Part shown: piece by piece, positions 14,075-21,634 of the stretch
Layout: every line of letters begins with the position of its first letter
Numbering within the stretch: the stretch's first letter is position 1
Assembly: GCA_946612455.1 (NCBI GenBank)
Contig: CAMOER010000034.1
Coordinates: 1-29,139, forward strand
From: UBA3305 sp002373555
Lineage (GTDB): Bacteria; Bacillota; Clostridia; Lachnospirales; Lachnospiraceae
Direction: 5' to 3'
DNA: 29,139 bases
Position numbers and translations under genes: made by a program
The notes under the pieces: model-generated
Seen by the model: only the letters and a program-made list of their open reading frames with translations
What the model was told of the DNA's origin: nothing
The model's database searches: none

Positions 14075-14157
14075 ACAGGTAATTGTGCGGGACACTGATT
14101 GTTAAATGTTTAAGACACTTTTGGATCCGAATTTGGTGGGAATCGGGAGAAAATAAT

Positions 14158-17055
14158 ATGAAAAAATTACTGAAATATGTCTTAACTGTATACACCCTGC
14201 TCGTCCTCGGAACAGCCGGATCCGTGATGGCTGCCTCCTCCGCGGTGAGCTGGGGAAACAGCAGTGAAAATATCCTCAACGGAGGTGTGATCGCTCCGGG
14301 CGCATCCGGCCGCGTTTATTATTCCGATTCGGATAACGGCGCGCTTTATGTGTCGGCGAACGGCAGCGAGAAGCGCCTTTCCTCCGATTCCGCATCCAAT
14401 ATCAATGTGATCGACAATACCGTTTATTACACGGCGAAGAGCGGGAAGGGCTCCGCTGTTTATTCCGTTACCACCGGCGGCAGGAACAGAAAGAAGCTCT
14501 TTACGACCGGGAAAGCCATCACCGAGATGTATGTCCGTCACGACGGCCGCTTCTACTTCCTTGCAGGCGGCAAGGTCTATCTGAAGAAGAGCGCCTCCGA
14601 GAAGAGCCAGGTGCTTGTGAAGGGAAAGATCACCCACTTCATTCCCACATCCCACGGAATCATCTATGCCAAAGGCAGCAAACAGAATTACACCGTTTAT
14701 GCAGACGGGAAGAAAGTCAGCTCGAACGTTTTCAGCTTCTATGTGTATGACAATTACCTTCTGTTCACGAAGAATGAGAAGGATTATCAGGTAAGCGTCA
14801 CGGATCTGTTCTCCGGATCCGGTTCTTCCGCGATCCATGCCTACACGCTCGGAAATAATTCTGCTGCGCTCAGCAATATCGCCCAGGCGGCGGAAGACTG
14901 CGAGTGCGAAGAGTGTCAGGCGAATGCGAGAGCAGCCGCTGCGGCAGGTGCGATTGCCTCCGCTGCATCGAGGACGGAATCCGAGGCCGCGGTCTCCGCG
15001 TCCGCATCCGGGATCACCTCCATCCTCTCAACGGACAAGGTCTCCCAGGGCCAGAAGAACATGGTCAAGCGTGCGCGTCAGCAGCACGAGATCCGCTGGA
15101 CGCCCGTGAAGGACATCGCTTCCTGGGGAAACAGCTCCACCTTCAAGGCAGGAGTTACCTACAGCGGCCTTCCTTACGGACAGCCCGTCAGAGCCAAGTA
15201 TGTTCCCTGGGCTGCTTCTCTTGAGGAGTTCATCGGGGCCGTCAATGACAGCAGCAGCAAGATGTATACGGAAAGATCCAGCTACAACCGTTCGGCGCCT
15301 TATTACAGCTGCGACTGCAGCTCTTTCGTTTCCTGGTCATGGGATCTGCCCTCCAGACAGTACACCAGATCGATCGCCTCTTATGCGACGCTCGTGGAGA
15401 GCCAGAGCATCTACAGCGTGCAGGTCGGCGATGCGTTCAACAAGGCCGGAAGCCATGTCGTCATGGTCAGCGATGTCGGTTACAGAGGAGATCAGATCGT
15501 CTATATCGACATCATGGAACAGACGCCGCCGCAGACAAAGTACACCCGCTGGGGCGAAGGCGGCACGAAGGAACTTTCCGAGCTTTATTCGAAATACTTC
15601 GGCAAGGGCTATAAGCTCATCCGAAGCAAGACCCGTGACAATGTGCAGTACAGACCGAGTTCCGTCGTCGCGATCGAAGGCGACAACGGCAGCGCCGCTC
15701 CCAGCTATGTGAGTTCTACGGTGCTCAACCTGTCCAATACAGTAGTTGAGCTGAATATCGGGAGCACACAGAAGCTTACCTACAGCACGGGCATGAGCGG
15801 TACGCCGAAGTGGACAAGCGATAAAACAAGCGTTGCCACCGTAGATGGAAACGGAAATGTCAAGGCTGTGGCAGCCGGCAGCGCGAAGATCAAACTGCAG
15901 GTCGGAAGCCTGACAGCGACGGCGATGGTCTATGTACGGCCTGCAGCCGCACAGCTGAAGAGCATAGCCGCGAAATCGAACGGCAGCGTGAAGCTGAAAT
16001 GGAAAGCTGTCCAGGGCGCTTCCGCTTACGAAGTCCTGCGAAAGACCGGCACCGCCGATTATGTATCCGTTGGTACGACGACAAAGAAGGCCTTTACAGA
16101 TCAGACGACAGCGAAGAACGTCACCTATACCTATACGGTCAGGGGACTGCTGAACAGAGCAGACGGTACGAAGACCGCGGGCCTTTACAATGCAGCGGGC
16201 GTAAGCTGCAGGACAGCGCTGGAAACACCGGCGATGGAAGCGATCGTCAACAGCAGCGTTACCTCCCAGACAGTCAGCTGGAAGCCTGTAGCCGGCGCAG
16301 AAGGATATGCCGTTTACCGGAAGAGCGGAAAGTCGAAATGGGAAAAGATCGGAAGCACCGCTTCCACCAGCTATAAGTCCTCCGGACTGACGCCGAACGT
16401 GAAATATACCTACACTGCCCGCGCTTACTTTAAGGCGAAAGGGAAGCAGGTGCTCGGCGGTTATGAAAAGGGCATCTCCAAGAAAGTGGTTCCCGGAACG
16501 CCCGTTCTGAAATCCGCAGTGCCTTCCGTCAAGAAGCAGATCACACTGAAGTGGGGTAAGGTAAGCGGAATCGGCACCTACAAGGTCTACCGCAAGGCCG
16601 GCACAGCCAAAAAGTGGAAAGAGATAGCGACTGTCTATTCGAACCGTTACACGGATAAAGACGTAGAGTACGGAAAACAGTACAAATATACGGTGAAAGC
16701 CATGTACCGCTCCGGTACAAAGAAGATTATGAGTTCGTATGACAAGAACGGCATCACCGTAAAGATGCAGCCCGGTATGGCGGCGATGGAGAGCGTCACT
16801 TCCGATGCTGCGGGACAGGCCGTTGTTTCCTGGAGCAAGTCCGCAGGAGCGAAGGGCTACATCGTATATGCGAAGACTGCAGACAGCGACTGGAAAGAAG
16901 TTGCCAAATGCTCTTCCAAGAAAAGATCTGTTACGCTTACGGGACTGCAGTCCGGTACAGCCTATACATTTACCGTCCGCGGTTACTGGAAGCTGAAGAA
17001 AAAGACCCTGCAGGGCGACTTCAATGCCGAAGGCATGAGCGTAACCGTCAGATAA
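14158..17055 (+). CDS. Secreted modular Cys/His hydrolase with propeller-like, Big2 and four Fn3-like domains
   Basis: Large exported protein, 965 aa. ATG 14158 is chosen because GGGAGA lies 7 nt upstream and a clear signal peptide follows (MKKLLKYVLTVYTLLVLG, cleavage after VMA); an earlier in-frame ATG would bury it. Order: a DUF5050-like propeller region of YYSDSDN/LYV-type strands (about 40-235); an Ala/Ser-rich linker with three close Cys (C248, C250, C253); an NlpC/P60- or CHAP-like domain (about 330-500) with C387 in DCSSFVSW and H433 in GSHVVMVSD; a Big2 Ig-like domain (about 517-595); four Fn3-like repeats to the end, the last three starting 91 residues apart. Probable role is peptidoglycan peptide cleavage at the cell surface; substrate unproven. 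It lies upstream of the glycan genes and carries repeats like those of the L,D-transpeptidase. Confidence 0.87.
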   Translation: MKKLLKYVLTVYTLLVLGTAGSVMAASSAVSWGNSSENILNGGVIAPGASGRVYYSDSDNGALYVSANGSEKRLSSDSASNINVIDNTVYYTAKSGKGSAVYSVTTGGRNRKKLFTTGKAITEMYVRHDGRFYFLAGGKVYLKKSASEKSQVLVKGKITHFIPTSHGIIYAKGSKQNYTVYADGKKVSSNVFSFYVYDNYLLFTKNEKDYQVSVTDLFSGSGSSAIHAYTLGNNSAALSNIAQAAEDCECEECQANARAAAAAGAIASAASRTESEAAVSASASGITSILSTDKVSQGQKNMVKRARQQHEIRWTPVKDIASWGNSSTFKAGVTYSGLPYGQPVRAKYVPWAASLEEFIGAVNDSSSKMYTERSSYNRSAPYYSCDCSSFVSWSWDLPSRQYTRSIASYATLVESQSIYSVQVGDAFNKAGSHVVMVSDVGYRGDQIVYIDIMEQTPPQTKYTRWGEGGTKELSELYSKYFGKGYKLIRSKTRDNVQYRPSSVVAIEGDNGSAAPSYVSSTVLNLSNTVVELNIGSTQKLTYSTGMSGTPKWTSDKTSVATVDGNGNVKAVAAGSAKIKLQVGSLTATAMVYVRPAAAQLKSIAAKSNGSVKLKWKAVQGASAYEVLRKTGTADYVSVGTTTKKAFTDQTTAKNVTYTYTVRGLLNRADGTKTAGLYNAAGVSCRTALETPAMEAIVNSSVTSQTVSWKPVAGAEGYAVYRKSGKSKWEKIGSTASTSYKSSGLTPNVKYTYTARAYFKAKGKQVLGGYEKGISKKVVPGTPVLKSAVPSVKKQITLKWGKVSGIGTYKVYRKAGTAKKWKEIATVYSNRYTDKDVEYGKQYKYTVKAMYRSGTKKIMSSYDKNGITVKMQPGMAAMESVTSDAAGQAVVSWSKSAGAKGYIVYAKTADSDWKEVAKCSSKKRSVTLTGLQSGTAYTFTVRGYWKLKKKTLQGDFNAEGMSVTVR
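15943..17052 (+). repeat. Four tandem Fn3-like repeats in the hydrolase
   Basis: Units start near residues 596, 689, 780 and 871. Each has the pattern LKW..V.GA..Y.VYRK, then a Y(T/K)YTVRA-type strand and a GYxKxGI-type end. The 91-residue spacing of the last three is exact by nucleotide count. They belong to the same type as the repeats at 19860-21005. Confidence 0.85.
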
Positions 17056-17107
17056 AGACCGCAGCCTGTTTTCGGGCAGTCCGCGGATTTCATGAGAAAG
17101 GAAAAGA

Positions 17108-17130
17108 CGGCCGGGAGCATATCCCGGCCG
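17108..17130 (+). promoter_or_regulatory. Perfect hairpin directly upstream of the sugar transferase start
   Basis: CGGCCGGGA (17108-17116) with TCCCGGCCG (17122-17130), 5-nt loop, ending 13 nt before ATG 17144. No T-tract follows, so it is a poor terminator. No Shine-Dalgarno is visible between it and the start codon. It may affect initiation or message stability. Confidence 0.5.
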
Positions 17131-17143
17131 CCTATTCTGAAAA

Positions 17144-18538
17144 ATGGAATACAGGGAAAAATACAAGCGCCTGTTGCGGTTCGCGTTGACTTTGCTGAAC
17201 GTGGCCGTACTTACAGGCGTATACGCTTATTTCTGGTTTTCATATTATCATGACAGGCAGATCATCGGTATCCGCTATTTCCGGTGGGGACACTATGCCA
17301 TCCTGACGCTGTATGCCGTTCTGCTGTACTTTTTCGCCAGTGTATACGGAGCGATGAAGGTGGGATATCTTCGAGCCATGGACGTCCTCTTCTCCCAGTT
17401 CATCGCCGTTATTTTTGTCAATGCGATCACCTATATCCAGCTGGCCCTGATCGGAAGATGGACCTTCGGAAGGCATGCCCTTCCGCTGCTGCAGATGACG
17501 ATCCTGGATCTGGTGCTGGTCATAGGCTGGGTGTTTTTTGCCAGATGGATTTACAGTACGCTTTATCCGGCCAGAGATCTCCTTTTGATCTACGGGGACA
17601 GAAGTCCGCGAAGCATCATGAAGAAGCTCTCCAGCCGCAGAGATAAATTCCACATCCGGGAGACCGCCTGTATAGAATTCGAGACAGACGAAGAGATCTT
17701 TGAGAAGATCGACCATGCACAGTCCGTGCTGATCGGCGATATCCCTTCGCAGAGAAGAAATGATTTTCTGAAATACTGCTTTAAAAAGGATATCCGCTGT
17801 TATACGATCCCGAAGATCGCCGACATCATGATGATGAGTTCCGAGACGCTGAATTTCTTTGATACGGTCCTGCAGCTCAACCGCAACAGAGGGCTGTCGG
17901 CGGAGCAGCAGGGGCTGAAACGGCTGATGGACATCGTGATGTCGCTGGCGATGCTGGTGATCTTCTCGCCCATCATGATCCTGATTGCATTTCTGATCTG
18001 GGTGACAGACCGCGGGCCTGTGTTCTACAAACAGGAGCGTCTGACAAAGGACGGCCGCGTCTTCATGATCTATAAGTTCCGCAGCATGCGTGTGAATGCG
18101 GAGCAGAAGGGGATCCGGCTCGCGGCGGAAGGCGATCCGAGAGTGACTGCGGTCGGACATGTGATCCGCAATCTCCATCTGGATGAGCTGCCGCAGCTGA
18201 TCAATATATTAAAGGGCGACATGTCGATGGTCGGGCCGAGACCCGAAAGGCCGGAGATCGCCGCCGAATATATGGAGATCATCCCCGAGTTCGAGTACCG
18301 CCTGAAAGTCAAGGCCGGCCTGACCGGTTTTGCGCAGGTCTACGGAAAATACAATACCACCCCATACGATAAGCTGAAGCTTGACCTTTTCTATATTGAG
18401 AATTACAGTATATGGATGGACATCAAGCTCTGCATGCTGACGTTCAAGATCCTTTTCCAGAAAGAGAATACGCAGGGCGTCGATCCCGGACAGCGCACCG
18501 CGGCCGGCACGCCTGAGAAGAAGAAAAGCGTATTCTGA
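17144..18538 (+). CDS. Polyprenyl-phosphate sugar-1-phosphate transferase (exopolysaccharide initiating enzyme)
   Basis: Membrane enzyme, 464 aa, that transfers a sugar-1-phosphate from a nucleotide sugar to undecaprenyl phosphate, the first step of many surface glycans. N-terminal transmembrane segments (about residues 10-150) lead to a degenerate Rossmann-like region (about 150-240), another membrane segment (about 265-290) and the bacterial sugar transferase domain with KRLMDIVMS, GPVFYKQERLTKDG, YKFRSM, DELPQLINILKGDMS and VGPRPERPE. The full set indicates an active WbaP/WcaJ-type enzyme. An in-frame stop at 17138-17140 means the start cannot lie further upstream than ATG 17144, although no Shine-Dalgarno is seen. 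The GT2 gene follows after 26 nt. No flippase or polymerase is present in the window. Confidence 0.92.
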   Translation: MEYREKYKRLLRFALTLLNVAVLTGVYAYFWFSYYHDRQIIGIRYFRWGHYAILTLYAVLLYFFASVYGAMKVGYLRAMDVLFSQFIAVIFVNAITYIQLALIGRWTFGRHALPLLQMTILDLVLVIGWVFFARWIYSTLYPARDLLLIYGDRSPRSIMKKLSSRRDKFHIRETACIEFETDEEIFEKIDHAQSVLIGDIPSQRRNDFLKYCFKKDIRCYTIPKIADIMMMSSETLNFFDTVLQLNRNRGLSAEQQGLKRLMDIVMSLAMLVIFSPIMILIAFLIWVTDRGPVFYKQERLTKDGRVFMIYKFRSMRVNAEQKGIRLAAEGDPRVTAVGHVIRNLHLDELPQLINILKGDMSMVGPRPERPEIAAEYMEIIPEFEYRLKVKAGLTGFAQVYGKYNTTPYDKLKLDLFYIENYSIWMDIKLCMLTFKILFQKENTQGVDPGQRTAAGTPEKKKSVF

Positions 18539-18564
18539 CCGTACGATAAGCGGAGGCCTACAGG

Positions 18565-19365
18565 ATGGAAGATCTTCAGGTATCGGTCGTTATACCGAGT
18601 TACAACAGTGAGAAAACGATCCGACAGGCGGTGGAGAGCGCGCTTTCACAGGAGGGCGTTGCGTTGGAAGTCGTTGTCGTGGACGATGGCTCGCGCATCC
18701 CGGCCGCAGAGGTGCTTGCCGATCTTCTGCCGGATGAACGGCTGCGGATCCTGCGGCGGGAGGAAAATCTCGGCGTTGCGGCTGCCAGAAATCACGGGAT
18801 CATCAATGCCGCGGGAAAATATGTCGCACTTCTGGATTCCGACGACTGGTGGGACCAGGGCAAGCTTGCCGAACAGGTGGAGGCGCTGGAACGGAACAAA
18901 GCAGTTCTCTGCTCGACCGCAAGAGAACTGATGCGTCATGACGGAGTATCGCTCGGCCGCATCATTCCCGTGAAGAAGCATATTACGTATAAGGAGCTTT
19001 TAAAGCACAATTCCATTGCCTGCTCCTCCGTAGTCGTCCGCAGGGACGTCGCAAGGATCTTCCCGATGGAACACGACGATGCTCACGAGGACTATATTTT
19101 ATGGCTGAAGATCCTGAAGCGCTACGGAAGCGCGATCGGGATTCAGAAACCGTATCTGAAATACCGGATGTCGGAGAACAGCAAATCCGGAAACAAATTA
19201 AAGTCTGCTGTCATGACTTATAAGGTGTACAGATATATGGGGTATTCGGTGCTGCGGTCGGCAGTATATTTCTGTTCCTATGCCGTACACGGGATCGGTA
19301 AGTATGCGGGGGTCGGAAAGAGCGGCCGCCGTTTCGGAAAGAAACAGAAAGGGAAAGAGGCCTGA
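18565..19365 (+). CDS. Glycosyltransferase family 2
   Basis: A 266-aa GT-A fold enzyme that adds a sugar from a nucleotide donor, probably to the lipid-linked sugar made by the preceding transferase. Seen: VSVVIPSYNSEKTIRQAVES at the N-terminus, VVVDDGS, the NLGVAAARNHGI segment, and the metal-binding D91-S-D93-D94 followed by WW. The downstream HEDYILWLK matches the ED.x.L.L acceptor/catalytic motif of the family. The C-terminus ends in a strongly basic tail (GKSGRRFGKKQKGKEA), possibly for membrane contact. GGAGG at 18552-18556 lies 8 nt before the ATG. Donor and acceptor sugars cannot be told. Confidence 0.92.
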   Translation: MEDLQVSVVIPSYNSEKTIRQAVESALSQEGVALEVVVVDDGSRIPAAEVLADLLPDERLRILRREENLGVAAARNHGIINAAGKYVALLDSDDWWDQGKLAEQVEALERNKAVLCSTARELMRHDGVSLGRIIPVKKHITYKELLKHNSIACSSVVVRRDVARIFPMEHDDAHEDYILWLKILKRYGSAIGIQKPYLKYRMSENSKSGNKLKSAVMTYKVYRYMGYSVLRSAVYFCSYAVHGIGKYAGVGKSGRRFGKKQKGKEA

Positions 19366-19400
19366 GGCCGGTACCCATCAATTCAGAAAGGCAGGAACGC

Positions 19401-21581
19401 ATGAAGAAAAGAGTAGGATTATCTGTCAGACTGCTGGCGTTTATTCTGGCAACAGCCATGATGCTGCAGCCGGTGCCGGCAAATGCTGACACTCCTGATA
19501 ATACGGATCAGACGACAGTAGAAACAACCGCAGAGGAAACAACGGCAGAAGAGACGGAGACGCCGGAGGAAACGCAGCCTGAAGAGACTGCGGCGGAGAA
19601 ACCGGAGGCATCTGCGGAAGAAAGTGACGAGCAGCCGGCGGAAACAGAAGCGTCGGAAGAAACTGCGGCGGAACCTGAGAGCGAAGAGCAGGAGACACCG
19701 GAAGAGATCACCTTCACGGCTGAGGCGCCGGCGCCTGTATTAAATAAGGAAGAAAAGCAGGATGCTGCAGTGACTGTACCGGCCGAGGCAGAAGCGGTTC
19801 CCGCAGGGACCCCGGAAGACGCGGCACCTGATGGCGCGCCGGAAGATACACTTTCCGTCCCGAAGCTGACGGCTGCGGAAATCGTTGCTGACGGGATCAA
19901 AATTACCTGGGAGGCAGTGCCCGGTGCGGAGAAATACAACATCTACAGAAAAAAGGCCGGTGACAAATGGAACGGAAAGAACTTCTATACGGCAGCGGCA
20001 GCAGAATTTACGGATGAGGAAGCACTGGAAGTCGGAACGGAATATGTTTATACCGTTCGTGCCGTCAAAGGCAGTGCACTCAGCGGCTATGATGAAACGG
20101 GCCTGAGCGTGAAGGCGGCCCCGAAGCAGCCTGTGATGAAGACTCCTGTGTCTGTTTCCGAGACCGGCCTGAAGATCCTCTGGGAGGCGTCTGAGGATAC
20201 CGATTATTACAATGTCTACAGACAGGGTGACGACGGCCAGTGGACAAAGATCGGAAAGAAGATCGAGGAGACATCTTTTGTTGATAATGATGCGCCGAAG
20301 GCAAAGGATACCGTTTATACAGTACGTTCCTGCAAACTCGCGGATGAAGAAGAGATCCTGAGCGCCTATGAAAAGACTGTTGTCGGAAAGACGCTGACGG
20401 CGGCCGAGGCAGAGAGTTCCTTTGCATCCCCGAAGCTGAAAAAAGCAGCGGGCGTCAATTATAAGACTGTCAAGGTGACCTGGGAGAAAGCGCCGGAAGC
20501 CGATGGTTACTATGTCTACCGGAAGAAGGCGAACGGACGGTGGAAAATGCTCGCGGAAGTGAAAGGTGCGGATACCCTTTCGTATTCCGATGCAAAGTGC
20601 AAATTCGGCAAAAAATACACGTATACCGTAAGGGCCTACCGCCAGTACGGAAGCGTGATCCTGCGGAGCACGAACTATAACGAGACAGGCGTTACAGGAA
20701 CGCCGAAGCTTGCGAAGCCCAGGCTTACGAGCGCCAGACCGACCGCTGACCGGAAAGGGATCACGGTAACCTGGAAAAAGGTTACCGGTGCGAAAGGTTA
20801 CCGTATCTACCGTAAGAAAGCGGGCGGAAAGAGATGGTCGCTCCTCAAGACCGTCGGCAAGGTGACATCGTATACCGACAAGACCGTGAAAGCGAACAGG
20901 AAATATACATACACAGTGCGTGCTTATGTTAAGGTGAGCGGAAAAGTCGTTCTCAGCGGTTACAACAAGAATGGCCTCACCTCCAGCACCGAGAGAACAA
21001 AGAAGATCGTGGACGGGCTTGTCCTTTACTATAATGATGACGGTTCCCTGATCAAGGATACGGAGAGCATTATCGGAAAGCAGAGCTCTTACAGGATCGA
21101 GATCGACTACGACAAGAATATTGTCACCGTGTATGCCCAGAGCAGCAGCGGGAATTACAACGTTCCCGTGAAGGCCTTCGTCTGTTCGACCGGCAAGGCC
21201 ACGCCGATCGGGACCTTCAGCACGCCTGCAAAGTACCGCTGGCGCACGCTGCAGGGCCCCTGCTACGGACAGTGGTGCACACGTATCCACGGCGGTGTTC
21301 TGTTCCATTCCGTACCGTATTACACGCAGAGCAACAACAACCTGAAGGTCTATGCCTACAATAAGCTGGGCACAAAGTGCTCTGCCGGCTGCATCAGACT
21401 CTGTTGCCGGGATGCGAAATGGATCTATGACAACTGCAAGCTCGGAACGAAGGTAACCATCAAGCATAACGCGAAGAATCCCTTCGGAAAGCCCAAAGCG
21501 CTGAAGCTCAAAAAGGGACATACCTGGGATCCGACAGACCCGAACATGGCCTATAAGTGCCGTGACAAGGGCTGCCACTGA
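19401..21581 (+). CDS. Secreted L,D-transpeptidase (YkuD) with acidic linker and four Fn3-like repeats
   Basis: Exported protein, 726 aa. AGGA at 19393-19396 precedes ATG 19401; the signal peptide has a basic start, a hydrophobic core and cleavage after ANA near residue 29. Residues 30-153 are almost only Glu, Thr, Pro and Ala, a flexible acidic spacer. Four Fn3-like repeats start near 154, 242, 342 and 440. The C-terminal YkuD domain (about 560-690) has HGG at 630-632 and the catalytic S-A-G-C664-I-R-L; it would form 3-3 peptidoglycan cross-links or attach proteins to the wall. The domain is rich in other Cys, and the protein ends KCRDKGCH, which is unusual. It probably forms an operon with the GT genes (35-nt gap) and is closed by a terminator. 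Confidence 0.9.
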   Translation: MKKRVGLSVRLLAFILATAMMLQPVPANADTPDNTDQTTVETTAEETTAEETETPEETQPEETAAEKPEASAEESDEQPAETEASEETAAEPESEEQETPEEITFTAEAPAPVLNKEEKQDAAVTVPAEAEAVPAGTPEDAAPDGAPEDTLSVPKLTAAEIVADGIKITWEAVPGAEKYNIYRKKAGDKWNGKNFYTAAAAEFTDEEALEVGTEYVYTVRAVKGSALSGYDETGLSVKAAPKQPVMKTPVSVSETGLKILWEASEDTDYYNVYRQGDDGQWTKIGKKIEETSFVDNDAPKAKDTVYTVRSCKLADEEEILSAYEKTVVGKTLTAAEAESSFASPKLKKAAGVNYKTVKVTWEKAPEADGYYVYRKKANGRWKMLAEVKGADTLSYSDAKCKFGKKYTYTVRAYRQYGSVILRSTNYNETGVTGTPKLAKPRLTSARPTADRKGITVTWKKVTGAKGYRIYRKKAGGKRWSLLKTVGKVTSYTDKTVKANRKYTYTVRAYVKVSGKVVLSGYNKNGLTSSTERTKKIVDGLVLYYNDDGSLIKDTESIIGKQSSYRIEIDYDKNIVTVYAQSSSGNYNVPVKAFVCSTGKATPIGTFSTPAKYRWRTLQGPCYGQWCTRIHGGVLFHSVPYYTQSNNNLKVYAYNKLGTKCSAGCIRLCCRDAKWIYDNCKLGTKVTIKHNAKNPFGKPKALKLKKGHTWDPTDPNMAYKCRDKGCH
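19488..19859 (+). repeat. Glu/Thr/Pro-rich low-complexity segment of the L,D-transpeptidase
   Basis: Codes for about 124 residues made of ETTAEE, PEETQPEE and similar short units. It begins right after the signal peptide and ends at the first Fn3-like repeat. It is the likely wall-spanning spacer and a likely site of length variation. Confidence 0.75.
19860..21005 (+). repeat. Four Fn3-like repeats in the L,D-transpeptidase
   Basis: Units start near residues 154, 242, 342 and 440, each with ITW/VTW..V.GA..Y.IYRKKA, Y(T/V)YTVRA and a GYN..GL or similar end. They are close in sequence to the repeats of the hydrolase encoded at 14158-17055. Confidence 0.83.
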
Positions 21582-21589
21582 CAGACCGA

Positions 21590-21622
21590 CAGGCCTCCTG
21601 TTAAGGCAGGAGGCCTGCTTTT
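21590..21622 (+). terminator. Terminator after the L,D-transpeptidase gene
   Basis: A perfect 11-bp stem CAGGCCTCCTG (21590-21600) / CAGGAGGCCTG (21607-21617), 6-nt loop, then CTTTT. The holB ribosome-binding site starts almost at once after it, so the envelope block and the holB group are separate units or joined by read-through. Confidence 0.83.
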
Positions 21623-21634
21623 GGAAGGAGACGC

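Larger units (their letters stand above)
13745..14157. other. Divergent regulatory region between the VanW gene and the Fn3 hydrolase gene
   Basis: No gene is supported in these 413 nt. A minus-strand promoter lies at 13783-13811 and a plus-strand promoter at 14046-14074. The 234 nt between them are A-rich and hold a near repeat (GGCAAATGT 13905-13913, CGCAAATGTG 13920-13929), a hairpin TGTAAGG 13911-13917 / CTTTACA 13931-13937, and a nested inverted repeat, GCCGC 13939-13943 / GCGGC 13969-13973 around TCGTA 13946-13950 / TACGA 13956-13960. Because these lie upstream of both promoters, they are better read as DNA sites than as leader RNA. Confidence 0.55.

Noticed and set aside
14083..14157. 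Upstream ATG start for the secreted hydrolase
   Set aside because: It would add 25 residues before a clear signal peptide and starts only about 9 nt after the -10 box; GGGAGA fits ATG 14158.
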